From contig JAIEPG010000001.1 in NCBI GenBank assembly GCA_019749895.1, forward strand, positions 173,954 through 237,953: 64,000 nucleotides of DNA, written 5' to 3'. The stretch's first letter is position 1, and every line of letters begins with the position of its first letter. This document shows, piece by piece, positions 56,720-64,000 of this stretch. The notes under the pieces were generated by a model that was given only the letters and a program-made list of their open reading frames with translations, searched no databases and was not told where the DNA came from. The DNA is from Candidatus Babeliales bacterium. Lineage in GTDB: Bacteria > Babelota > Babeliae > Babelales > RVW-14. The translations under genes were made by a program, and so were the position numbers.

Positions 56720-57715
56720 ATGATTTCAAAAGTTTCAAAAGTAGTAGCATTTTCTTTGTTGTTGAGCAGCTCGGTGTGGGCGGCGGCATCTTCAAGTTCA
56801 CGGGCAGTCGATCTTAACGAAATTTATGACGCGCAAGTAATTGACCAACGGGCGCGCGTAACTTATGAAAAGATATTTACTGCCGTTGAGCAGGGGAGTA
56901 TCCAAAGGCTCCGTAATTTGTTTATTGACTTGCCGGTGGTGACCAGGGATGTGCGCAATCATGAAGGTGCGACGCTGCTTCATTGGGCGGTCCGGCATGG
57001 TAAAATTAATGTTATCGAGTGGTTGGACAAGATCGACAAGATCGGTACACGAGAGCTTGTAAACGAGCAAGATTACAAGGGTTGCACGCCTTTGCACTAT
57101 GCGGCAAAAAAAGGTGATCTCGCTGTGGCCAAAACCTTGTGCGAGGGCTTTGCGTGTATGAATGCCAATGAACAAGATGAGACTGGTGCCACGGCGCTGC
57201 ATTATGCCGTGAAAGCAGGACGCAAAGAAGTGGTCATTTTATTGTGTGAATGGGCCAAGGATCTCAGCCTTGATGTTGACGTGCGAGATGTTACCGGTTC
57301 CACGCCATTGCATTATGCTACCATCGATCGCTTTAAAGATATTGCTGACCAACGGGCAGTTGTTGATGCGCTGATCAAGTGTGGTGCTAACCAAAATGCG
57401 TTAAACACAAATGGTGATCGAGCACTTTCGTCCCATGCTCGTCTGTGTTTTGCTGCGTTTCAAGGTAATGTTCCAGCAATGGCGGTTCATTGCACGTTGG
57501 GAACCAGTCTTCATGCTCAAGATGCTCAAGGTTGTTCGCCGTTGCATTATGCGGTAATGAGCAAAAATCTTAACGCAATTTCATTTTTATTAGAACGTCG
57601 CGTTCCTATTGAGGTAAAAAATAATGCCGGTCAAACGCCGTTCAACATTGCAGAACAGTTGCACGATCAAGGCGCAAAAGAGCTTTTGTCGCTTTATTTT
57701 AGGGCTTCACGTTAA
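56720..57715 (+). CDS. Exported ankyrin protein, type B, 331 aa
   Basis: Signal peptide MISKVSKVVAFSLLLSSSVWA. Repeats fill the chain from about residue 75 (ATLLHWAVRHGKINVIEWLD, CTPLHYAAKKGDLAVAKTLC, ATALHYAVKAGRKEVVILLC, STPLHYATIDRFKDIADQRA, CSPLHYAVMSKNLNAISFLL), ending LYFRASR with no CaaX. Closely related to the gene at 58589. This gene and the following type A gene form a pair that has been duplicated as a unit (58589 and 59686). 36 bases after its upstream neighbour. Confidence 0.93.
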   Translation: MISKVSKVVAFSLLLSSSVWAAASSSSRAVDLNEIYDAQVIDQRARVTYEKIFTAVEQGSIQRLRNLFIDLPVVTRDVRNHEGATLLHWAVRHGKINVIEWLDKIDKIGTRELVNEQDYKGCTPLHYAAKKGDLAVAKTLCEGFACMNANEQDETGATALHYAVKAGRKEVVILLCEWAKDLSLDVDVRDVTGSTPLHYATIDRFKDIADQRAVVDALIKCGANQNALNTNGDRALSSHARLCFAAFQGNVPAMAVHCTLGTSLHAQDAQGCSPLHYAVMSKNLNAISFLLERRVPIEVKNNAGQTPFNIAEQLHDQGAKELLSLYFRASR

Positions 57716-57741
57716 AAAACTAACTAACAAGGAAAAATATT

Positions 57742-58557
57742 ATGATAAAAATTACAAAAGTTTTTGTGTGTGCATTGTTGTTGAATACTGGCCTTTGGGC
57801 AGCAAGTTCGTCAAGTTTCTCGAGTTTGTCAGAGAGTGAAACAGAAGAGCTTACGGGCGCGTTGGAAGAGCTAAAGCTCGATAAGCATTATGGATGTAGC
57901 GCTTTGAAGCGGACGCTGCTTCATATTGCTGCTGAGCAGGGCAATATTAAGGCTATCGTATACTTGATTGAGCGAGGAGATCCAATTAATGTGCGTGACT
58001 ATGCGGGCAATACGCCATTGCATACGGCTGCCATTTTTCAGTATGCGCAGCCAGAGGTCTTTGATTTGTTGATTCAGCTGGGTGCTGACCGGTATGTGCG
58101 CAACAATAAAGGCGAGCTTGCCTGGCCAAAAAGGCAGATGCTTTGGGCGGCAAAAGCTGGCGACCTTGCGACGATGCAAGAGCTTTGTAGGTACGATGCA
58201 AGTCTTATTGAAGCATACGATTTGAATCTGGCAAATGATTGTTTGTATGTTCTGCACTATCTTGTGTTGAGTCGCAATTACGCTGCTCTGACCTGGGCAT
58301 GTGCACAGCTTATGGCACGGGGTGAATCTGTTGATTCTACCGGATCTTACTGGACACCATTGCAACTGGCTGCTTTTTATCAAGATAAAAAAGCCTGGGA
58401 TATTTTGATTGCGTGTGGTGCTAGTCAAGCAAAAACATCTTGGGATATGGCACATATGCAGCCGTGGTGCGATAAATTTATCTGTACATATTATGCTGAT
58501 GGAAAGGTTGTAACCATGCCACGGCATGAGTCTAAGGGTGGCTGTTCGATTGTTTAG
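57742..58557 (+). CDS. Exported ankyrin protein, type A, with C-terminal CaaX motif CSIV, 271 aa
   Basis: Signal peptide MIKITKVFVCALLLNTGLWA, then a Ser/Glu-rich linker. Ankyrin repeats at about residues 50-115 (RTLLHIAAEQGNIKAIVYLI, NTPLHTAAIFQYAQPEVFDL), then the marker GELAWPKRQMLWAAKAGDLA, a Cys-containing pair of diverged repeats, and a final repeat WTPLQLAAFYQDKKAWDILI. It ends MPRHESKGGCSIV. The last four residues form a CaaX box. 26 bases after a type B gene and 31 before the next. Confidence 0.93.
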   Translation: MIKITKVFVCALLLNTGLWAASSSSFSSLSESETEELTGALEELKLDKHYGCSALKRTLLHIAAEQGNIKAIVYLIERGDPINVRDYAGNTPLHTAAIFQYAQPEVFDLLIQLGADRYVRNNKGELAWPKRQMLWAAKAGDLATMQELCRYDASLIEAYDLNLANDCLYVLHYLVLSRNYAALTWACAQLMARGESVDSTGSYWTPLQLAAFYQDKKAWDILIACGASQAKTSWDMAHMQPWCDKFICTYYADGKVVTMPRHESKGGCSIV

Positions 58558-58588
58558 ATAAAAAAGTTCATCAAGTTTAGGGGTAACT

Positions 58589-59656
58589 ATGATTTCAAAA
58601 ATTTCAAAAGTAGTAACATGTGCTTTGTTGTTGGGCGGTCCAGTATGGGCTGCCTCGAGTTCATGGACAAGCAACCTTGATGAGTTTGAGCGTGCACGGG
58701 CAACTGACGAGAAAATGTTTATTGCCGTTGAGTTGGGCAACACCACAAAGCTTGCAGAACTTTTGCTTTCATCACAAGCTTTGGCCGGTGACGTGTGCAA
58801 TCACGATGGTGCAACGCTGCTGCACTGGGCGGTGCGCCATGACAAGATTAATGTTATCGAGTGGTTGCGAAACAATGTGGCGCCGGGTCTTGTCAACGCG
58901 CAAGATAACAAAGGCCGTACTCCCTTGCACTACGCGGCAGAAAAAGGGAATGTTGGTGTGGTTAAGGCTTTATGCGAAAGCTTTGAGCGCATTAACGTTA
59001 ACGCACCGGATGAAACTGGCGCAACACCACTGCACGATGCGGCTTTTTTTCGTTCTCAGGCGGCTTTTTGTTGGCTGGTTCAAAACAGGAAAGATATCGA
59101 TTTCCATGCGCATGACCAAACAGGTGCCACGCCGCTGCATTATGCGGTGCAAGCGGGGCTCAAAGAAGCAGTACTTTGTTTATGCAATCATGACGATAGT
59201 CTCAGGCTTGATGTCAATGCACGTGACCTTACAGGTTCCACGCCATTGCACTATGCTACCATAGATCGCTTTGCAGATATTGCAGATCAATGTGCTGTTG
59301 TTGCTGCACTGATCAAGCGAGGTGCTAACAAAAATGCGCTCAATCTGAAGCGAGAGATGGCACTTGCTCCCCATGCTCGTCTGTGCCTTGCGGCGTTTCT
59401 AGGCAATGTTGAAGCGATGAGAGGTGCGCATGCATTGGGGGCAAGCCCTCATGCACAAGATGCCAAGGGTTGCACGCCGTTGCACTATGCAGTAATGAGC
59501 AGAAATATCTATGCAATGGAATTTTTGTTAGGGCATCGCGTTCAGATTGTTGTAACAAATAATGCCGGTGCAACGCCAATGTGTATTGCACAACAGGTGC
59601 AGGATGAAGGTGCCGTGAAGATGCTGAATCTTTTTTTCAGGGCTAGCGCGCATTAA
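58589..59656 (+). CDS. Exported ankyrin protein, type B, 355 aa
   Basis: Signal peptide MISKISKVVTCALLLGGPVWA. Same layout as the gene at 56720 but with one more repeat (ATPLHDAAFFRSQAAFCWLV) in the middle, so repeat number has changed since duplication. Other repeats: ATLLHWAVRHDKINVIEWLR, RTPLHYAAEKGNVGVVKALC, ATPLHYAVQAGLKEAVLCLC, STPLHYATIDRFADIADQCA, CTPLHYAVMSRNIYAMEFLL. Ends LFFRASAH, no CaaX. Confidence 0.93.
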   Translation: MISKISKVVTCALLLGGPVWAASSSWTSNLDEFERARATDEKMFIAVELGNTTKLAELLLSSQALAGDVCNHDGATLLHWAVRHDKINVIEWLRNNVAPGLVNAQDNKGRTPLHYAAEKGNVGVVKALCESFERINVNAPDETGATPLHDAAFFRSQAAFCWLVQNRKDIDFHAHDQTGATPLHYAVQAGLKEAVLCLCNHDDSLRLDVNARDLTGSTPLHYATIDRFADIADQCAVVAALIKRGANKNALNLKREMALAPHARLCLAAFLGNVEAMRGAHALGASPHAQDAKGCTPLHYAVMSRNIYAMEFLLGHRVQIVVTNNAGATPMCIAQQVQDEGAVKMLNLFFRASAH

Positions 59657-59685
59657 ACAAAATTAGCTAACGAGGAAAAATGTTT

Positions 59686-60567
59686 ATGGTAAAAATTACA
59701 AAAGTCTTGTTGTGTGCTTTGTTGTTGAATGCTGGTCTTTGGGCGGCTGCGCCGAGCAGTTCGTCTGGAGATGGAACAGAAGAGCTTACACGGGCGGTGG
59801 AAGGGTTGTCTCTTGATGGTTTGTCTTGTGGCTATTTGAAGAAAACACTGCTTCATCTCGCAGCCGAACAGGGCAACATAAAAGCTATTTATCAGTTGGT
59901 TGTTGAGCAAGGAGCTTCAATGAATGTGGGCGATTTTATGGGTCACACTCCTTTGCACTGTGCTGCTATACATCAGTATAAGTGGCCAGAAGTGTTTGAC
60001 TTATTGATTGAGTTGGGTGCCGACCGGTATGCTTGCGACAACAAAGGTAAGCTTGCCTGGCCAGAAAGACAAATGCTTTCTGCTGCCGCGTCTGGCAATC
60101 TTGAAGTTATGCAAAGGCTGGTTGACGCAGGTGCTGATATCGATGTGAATGATGTACGTCAAAATAGGAATCATGTTTTGCACTTTCTTGCAGCGAGTCG
60201 CAATCATGAAGCGTTGCGCTGGGCGTGCCAAGTTATGCGCGATAGCAAGAAAAAATCGGTTGATGTCGAGAATTTTGATCGGGTTACGCCGTTGCACGTA
60301 GCTGCATATTATAAAGATAAAAAAGCAATGGAGATATTGATATCATTTGGTGCAGATAAGTCTAAGTGTGTTAATGGTGCCTCGTGGGAAAATTATTGGC
60401 ACTATCTTGGCGATGAAGTTACGTTTGCTGATGGGACTAAAGTTAAGGGGCTGCTGCCGCCGCCAACGGTTATTCTCAAGGGTGGTAAAGTAAGTAATAT
60501 GACGGTTGATTATCATAATGGCCAAGTTGCACATTATGGAAATAGTGGTGATTGTAATCTGCTGTAA
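59686..60567 (+). CDS. Exported ankyrin protein, type A, with C-terminal CaaX motif CNLL, 293 aa
   Basis: The start was taken at the second ATG (59686), aligned with the paralogue at 57742 and giving normal spacing from GAGG. The first ATG at 59680 would add two residues. Signal peptide MVKITKVLLCALLLNAGLWA. Repeats include KTLLHLAAEQGNIKAIYQLV, HTPLHCAAIHQYKWPEVFDL and VTPLHVAAYYKDKKAMEILI, with the marker GKLAWPERQMLSAAASGNLE. A Gly/Asn-rich tail ends GNSGDCNLL. Terminal Leu in a CaaX box usually favours geranylgeranyl. Duplicate of the 57742 gene by layout. Confidence 0.92.
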   Translation: MVKITKVLLCALLLNAGLWAAAPSSSSGDGTEELTRAVEGLSLDGLSCGYLKKTLLHLAAEQGNIKAIYQLVVEQGASMNVGDFMGHTPLHCAAIHQYKWPEVFDLLIELGADRYACDNKGKLAWPERQMLSAAASGNLEVMQRLVDAGADIDVNDVRQNRNHVLHFLAASRNHEALRWACQVMRDSKKKSVDVENFDRVTPLHVAAYYKDKKAMEILISFGADKSKCVNGASWENYWHYLGDEVTFADGTKVKGLLPPPTVILKGGKVSNMTVDYHNGQVAHYGNSGDCNLL

Positions 60568-60585
60568 AAAAATATGGAAATAACT

Positions 60586-61425
60586 ATGATTTTAAGAATT
60601 TCAAAAGCGTTTGTGTTTATTTTTCTACTGAGTGCCAATGTGTTTGCTGCAACAGCAGCTTTAGAAAGTGGCTGGCGAGAGTGTGCTGCCAAGATGGCTC
60701 AATTGTCGATTTATGATAACGCTATTGCGGACAAAGTGTGGAAAGAAACACCGCTTCATCGGGCTGCCAGAAAAAATGACGCAGATGCTATTTACCTGAT
60801 GGTTGTTATGCAAAAGGCTGCAATAAATGCACGCGATGCCTGGGGCCGGACACCGCTGCACCATGCCGCCAATTGGCCTGGGCATGAAGCAGCGTTTGAC
60901 CAGTTGATTGCGTTGGGTGCTGACCGGTATGCTCGTGACAAAGATGGTAAGCTTGCTTGGCCAAATAAACAAATGCTTTGGGCTGCAAAAGCCGGCGATC
61001 TTGAAGAGATGAAAAAGTTGTATGCGCTGGGTGCTAATGTTGATGTGAAGATTTGTTATTCGGAGGGGACGGGTGGTTTTAGCGACCCAGAGAATCATGT
61101 ACTGCATCTTCTTGTGGTGAGTCGCGCTTACGATGCTTTGCGTTGGGCTTGTTGCGTTATGCAACAGCAGGGTAAATCAGTTGATGTTGATAATGGGCGT
61201 TTTGGTGGTGGTTGCGCTACGCCGTTGCACTATGCGGCGTATCATGCTGGGTATGATAACAATCACACGGCATACAATATTTTGCTAGAATTTGGTGCTG
61301 ATCAAAACAAGAGCAATTATTGGCATGCTTCATGTCGTGACTTTTACAAGTTAGGATTGAAGGAGGGTGGGCGTGTTGCTCACTCTGCAGGAGGCAGTGC
61401 AGAAGAAGGTTGCTTGATACTGTAA
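60586..61425 (+). CDS. Exported ankyrin protein, type A, with C-terminal CaaX motif CLIL, 279 aa
   Basis: The start is at the ATG at 60586, where the context GGAAATAACTATGATTT mirrors the other genes. The upstream ATG at 60574 has no such leader. Signal peptide MILRISKAFVFIFLLSANVFA. Repeats: ETPLHRAARKNDADAIYLMV, RTPLHHAANWPGHEAAFDQL, marker GKLAWPNKQMLWAAKAGDLE, then diverged repeats and ATPLHYAAYHAGYDNNHTAY. Ends GGSAEEGCLIL, a CaaX box with Leu last. Last of the array; a strong terminator follows. Confidence 0.92.
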   Translation: MILRISKAFVFIFLLSANVFAATAALESGWRECAAKMAQLSIYDNAIADKVWKETPLHRAARKNDADAIYLMVVMQKAAINARDAWGRTPLHHAANWPGHEAAFDQLIALGADRYARDKDGKLAWPNKQMLWAAKAGDLEEMKKLYALGANVDVKICYSEGTGGFSDPENHVLHLLVVSRAYDALRWACCVMQQQGKSVDVDNGRFGGGCATPLHYAAYHAGYDNNHTAYNILLEFGADQNKSNYWHASCRDFYKLGLKEGGRVAHSAGGSAEEGCLIL

Positions 61426-61445
61426 CTAAAATTAAGCGTTAAAAG

Positions 61446-61480
61446 TTGAGCCCACTAAGATTTTTTCTTAGTGGGCTCAA
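61446..61480. terminator. Bidirectional hairpin terminator between the ankyrin array and trxB
   Basis: Perfect 15-base arms (TTGAGCCCACTAAGA and its complement) with a five-T loop, between convergent stops at 61425 and 61496. T-rich sequence follows on the plus strand (AATTATTTATGGCTTTTTT). The minus side has AACTTTTAACG. Confidence 0.85.
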
Positions 61481-61495
61481 TTATTTATGGCTTTT

Positions 61496-62422
61496 TTACT
61501 TATGGTCTAACGAACCTAAATACGTTTGCGCATCAAGTGCAGCCATGCACCCCATCCCTGCAGCAGTTACTGCTTGGCGATAGCGATAATCAGCAACGTC
61601 GCCGGCAGCAAATACGCCCGGCACACTGGTCTTCGTCTGATTTTCAAGAACTAAATAACCGTACGCATCAGTTTTAAGTTGACCAGCAAAAATTTTGGTG
61701 CTCGGGTTAAAACCAATCGCCACAAACGCGCCGTCAGCGGGCAGCGTGCTACGCTCTTTTGTCTTTTGATTTTCAAGCACAACTTCAGTCAGTTTATTAC
61801 CATCGCCCTTCATTTCAACAACGGTGGTGTTGTAAACAAAGTTTACTTTTGGATGGTTCAAAATTTTATTTTTAATTGGATCGTTGGCGGTGAGTTGGTC
61901 AAGAATGTGGATCACTGTCACTTTGCTTGCCAAGTGGCTCAAGTGCTCAGCCTCGGTTACCGCAGTGTTGCCGCCGCCAATAATAACCACTTCTTTATCT
62001 CTAAAAAATGGACCGTCGCACGTAGCGCAAGTAGAAACGCCTTTGTTGAAATACTCTTTTTCGCCAAGACAACCAAGTTTTTTGTGCTCAGCGCCGGTGG
62101 CAATAATTACGGTGTGGGCTTGAATTGTTTTGCCACTTTCAGTAGTCAGTGTAAATGGTTGTTGTGCAAAGTTAGTAGCTACAACGGGGTCTTGTACCAG
62201 CTCGGCACCATATTTTTTTGCGTGGCTGCGCATGCGATCCATCAAGTCTGGCCCTTGAACCGAGAGGTCGCCTGGCCAGTTTTCAACGAGTGTTGTTGTC
62301 ATGAGTTGGCCACCCGGCAGGTTGCCTTCTAAAATTAATGTTTTAAATCCTGCGCGAGAACCATAAATGCCGGCGGTAAGGCCAGCAGGGCCCGATCCAA
62401 TAACAACAATATCGTAGGTCAT
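61496..62422 (-). CDS. trxB: Thioredoxin reductase, 308 aa
   Basis: NADPH-dependent flavoenzyme that reduces thioredoxin. FAD motif VIGSGPAGLTAGIYGSRAG at the N-terminus, redox centre CATCDG near residues 132-137, NADPH motif IIGGGNTAVTEAEHL, and the C-terminal FAD motif VFAAGDVADYRYRQAVTAAG. Length typical. Divergent from a 2-Cys peroxiredoxin, so electrons probably flow from NADPH through this enzyme to that peroxidase via thioredoxin. Confidence 0.97.
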   Translation of the reverse strand: MTYDIVVIGSGPAGLTAGIYGSRAGFKTLILEGNLPGGQLMTTTLVENWPGDLSVQGPDLMDRMRSHAKKYGAELVQDPVVATNFAQQPFTLTTESGKTIQAHTVIIATGAEHKKLGCLGEKEYFNKGVSTCATCDGPFFRDKEVVIIGGGNTAVTEAEHLSHLASKVTVIHILDQLTANDPIKNKILNHPKVNFVYNTTVVEMKGDGNKLTEVVLENQKTKERSTLPADGAFVAIGFNPSTKIFAGQLKTDAYGYLVLENQTKTSVPGVFAAGDVADYRYRQAVTAAGMGCMAALDAQTYLGSLDHK

Positions 62423-62470
62423 GAGCGTATCCTTTGAGCTTTTTTTTGTTAGGCAACCATAATAAATGAA

Positions 62471-62485
62471 GGTATAGTGTATACC
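62471..62485. promoter_or_regulatory. Dyad-symmetric site between trxB and the peroxiredoxin gene
   Basis: GGTATA-GTG-TATACC is a perfect 6-base inverted repeat in the 117-base divergent spacer. It could be an operator for a redox regulator, and its TATAGT could also be a -10 box. A second dyad, GTTA-AGTC-TAAC, lies about 20 bases further on. Prediction only. Confidence 0.4.
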
Positions 62486-62539
62486 ACAATTTTTGTCAGC
62501 GAAAGGTTAAGTCTAACAAATTTTTTTCAGGAGAAAAGG

Positions 62540-63115
62540 ATGATTGTTGTAGGAAAAAGTGCGCCCGACTTTTCATGCGATGCGGTTGAAAACGGCAATA
62601 TTAAGCGCGTGAGTTTAAAAGATTTTGATGGTAGTTATAAACTGCTGTTCTTTTATCCACTCGATTTTACGTTTGTTTGTCCAACAGAGCTGCATGCGCT
62701 GCAAGAATATCATGAAGAGTTTAAAAAGCGTGATGTGCGGGTGTTGGGTATTTCTGTTGATTCTGCTTACAGCCATTTGGCTTGGCTTGAACAGCCAAAA
62801 AATAAAGGTGGCATTTGCGGTATTAGCTACCCGTTGCTGGCAGATATTACCAAAAAAATAGCAGATGATTATGGCGTTTTAGACCAGCAGGCCGGCGTTG
62901 CGTTGCGAGGGACTTTTTTGCTCGATAAAAATAATGTGGTGCAGTATGCCGCTATTAACAACTTGCCGCTTGGCCGCAATATTGCTGAGTTGGTGCGTTT
63001 GGTTGATGCATTGCAGCATGTTGAAAAAAACGGAGAAGTGTGCCCAGCAAATTGGAATCAGGGGCAGAAGGCTATGAAGACGACGCAAGCGGGTTTGCAA
63101 GCTTATTTTGGGTAG
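62540..63115 (+). CDS. Typical 2-Cys peroxiredoxin (AhpC/Prx1 type), 191 aa
   Basis: Reduces hydrogen peroxide and organic peroxides in the cytoplasm. Peroxidatic Cys47 lies in LDFTFVCPTE. The resolving Cys is in NGEVCPANW near residue 167. Other family parts: GKSAPDF at the start, ISVDSAYSHLAWL, YPLLADITKKIADDYGVL and ALRGTFLLDKNNVVQ. The start was placed at the ATG at 62540, behind AGGAGAAAAGG. An upstream in-frame ATG would add 21 unrelated residues. Divergent from trxB, its likely electron source. Confidence 0.95.
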   Translation: MIVVGKSAPDFSCDAVENGNIKRVSLKDFDGSYKLLFFYPLDFTFVCPTELHALQEYHEEFKKRDVRVLGISVDSAYSHLAWLEQPKNKGGICGISYPLLADITKKIADDYGVLDQQAGVALRGTFLLDKNNVVQYAAINNLPLGRNIAELVRLVDALQHVEKNGEVCPANWNQGQKAMKTTQAGLQAYFG

Positions 63116-63171
63116 GGAAAAAATAGTGGGGGGCATAGCTTTTAAGCGCCGTCTTGATTAAAAGTTTCAGA

Positions 63172-63207
63172 TAAAAAAGAAGGGGGAAGGTTTTATACCG
63201 CTCCCCC
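63172..63207 (-). terminator. Hairpin terminator after the HEAT-like gene
   Basis: GGGGGA and CCCCC arms with inner GG/CC pairs around TATAAAA. On the minus strand TTCTTTTTT follows. It lies about 30 bases after the stop of the repeat gene. Confidence 0.7.
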
Positions 63208-63235
63208 AGAACTAAAAAATTTTTGACATTAAATG

Positions 63236-64000
63236 TTACTCATAGTCTTGCAATGTTTCAGCTTCTACCGGCTGGCTGCTTGCTGCTGAACTGCTTGCAG
63301 CTATCGAATCACTTGATGCCGCCTGCTGTTTGTGTTTTTCTAAAGCTTCCAAGAGAGTCTCGGCAGCTTTTTTGACAAAAGAACAAGAATCATTTTTATA
63401 AAGCTCTGCTGCTTGAGTAGCTGCCGCAAATGCCGGTTCATAACCTTTGGTGATAAGTGCTGTGAACAGATTCCATGCATTATAGCGAACGCTAAAACGA
63501 GCATGCGATATATTGGCAGTTGCAACTTGAGTAGCTGCCACAAATGCCGATTCATAACCTTTTTCAACAAGTGCTGTGAACAGATTCGATGCATTATATC
63601 CAACGTCATAATCATCATGCAATATATTGGTAGCTGCAACTTGAGTAGCTGCCTCCAATGCCGGCTTATGGTCTTTTTCAACAAGTGCTTTGAACAGATT
63701 CCATGCATCAGATCTAACATATAGATCAGCATGCGATATATTGTCAGCTGCTGCTTGAGTAGCTCTCGCAAATGCTGGTTTATAACCTTTTTCAAAAAGT
63801 GCTGTGAATAGATTCAATGCAGACTGTCTAACGTCATAATCATCATGCAATATATTGGTAGCTGCAACTTGAATAGCTGCCTCAAATGCCGGTTCATAGC
63901 CTTTTTTAAAAAGTGCTGTGAACAGATTCAATGCAGACTGTCTAACGTCATAATCATCATGCAATATATTGGTAGCTGCAACTTGAATAGCTGCCTCAAA
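63236..64000 (-). CDS. HEAT/ARM-like 38-residue repeat protein, C-terminal part (5' end outside window)
   Basis: The frame is open to the window edge. The first possible start codon inside is only a TTG within a repeat, so the true start lies beyond 64000. Five near-copies of a 38-residue helical unit (core ATNILHDDYDV...ALNLFTALFEKGYKPAF) are followed by a degenerate sixth and a Ser/Ala-rich tail ending LQDYE. The 114-bp DNA units are nearly identical between the two repeats nearest the window edge, showing recent tandem expansion. Alternating helices of this size are typical of HEAT or Armadillo superhelices that bind proteins. Whether it is exported cannot be seen. Confidence 0.8.
   Translation of the reverse strand, partial: FEAAIQVAATNILHDDYDVRQSALNLFTALFKKGYEPAFEAAIQVAATNILHDDYDVRQSALNLFTALFEKGYKPAFARATQAAADNISHADLYVRSDAWNLFKALVEKDHKPALEAATQVAATNILHDDYDVGYNASNLFTALVEKGYESAFVAATQVATANISHARFSVRYNAWNLFTALITKGYEPAFAAATQAAELYKNDSCSFVKKAAETLLEALEKHKQQAASSDSIAASSSAASSQPVEAETLQDYE

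Noticed and set aside
57871..58800. A 309-residue minus-strand frame in the ankyrin array
   Set aside because: It is antisense to two clear ankyrin genes and has no coding-like motif.
61679..62332. A 217-residue plus-strand frame opposite trxB
   Set aside because: It is a shadow of an unmistakable thioredoxin reductase gene.

Overview
The window most likely comes from a chromosome of a host-associated bacterium of the Candidatus Dependentiae (TM6, Babeliae) type. This is an inference. It rests on moderately AT-rich DNA, ordinary Gram-negative housekeeping genes (a Tol envelope operon, ftsH, mraY) and an exceptional load of exported eukaryote-like repeat proteins: ankyrin, WD40-like propeller, HEAT-like, and ankyrin fused to RING. 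No rRNA, CRISPR array or classical transposase was seen.

Layout. 1-5425 (+): three tandem exported proteins, each a beta-helix-like domain followed by a seven-bladed propeller, the first cut by the window edge. 5426-10360: a small membrane protein, tRNA-Ala(GGC), a CCA-adding enzyme whose reading frame carries an in-frame palindromic repeat, an exported macro-domain-like protein, a VOC protein, and ribosomal proteins S20 and L28. 10541-15821 (-): ftsH and tolQ-tolR-tolA-tolB. 15921-28428 (-): six more propeller genes. Three of these carry an extra Asn-Ser-Asn stalk, and one propeller is split over two adjacent genes as 4+3 blades. 28618-40324 (-): exported ankyrin proteins, two ending in RING fingers, mixed with an exported Hsp20, a HIT hydrolase and an NtrY-like kinase. 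40635-44540 (+): two exported coiled-coil proteins. 44560-45356: a compact GIY-YIG nuclease element bounded by hairpin repeats and an 82-bp direct repeat. 45405-48572 (+): mraY, pheS, galU. 48662-52564: an ankyrin protein, a Pro-rich exported protein with a 46-residue mini-paralogue, and folC. 52913-61425 (+): tsaC and nrnA followed without a visible terminator by seven exported ankyrin proteins. 61496-63115: divergent trxB and a 2-Cys peroxiredoxin. 63236-64000 (-): a HEAT-like repeat protein running off the window.

Three systems stand out. (1) Four of the seven tandem ankyrin proteins end in CaaX-type tetrapeptides (CCIQ, CSIV, CNLL, CLIL), which suggests prenylation and membrane anchoring inside a eukaryotic host. 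The two ankyrin-RING proteins suggest interference with host ubiquitin. (2) A hairpin family keeps constant ends and has a stem that changes in sequence but stays self-complementary. It occurs at intergenic sites and at both ends of the GIY-YIG element, whose 82-bp direct repeats copy the 3' end of the neighbouring gene. This looks like a mobile nuclease-palindrome system. (3) The propeller family shows duplication, domain shuffling and a clean fission of one propeller.
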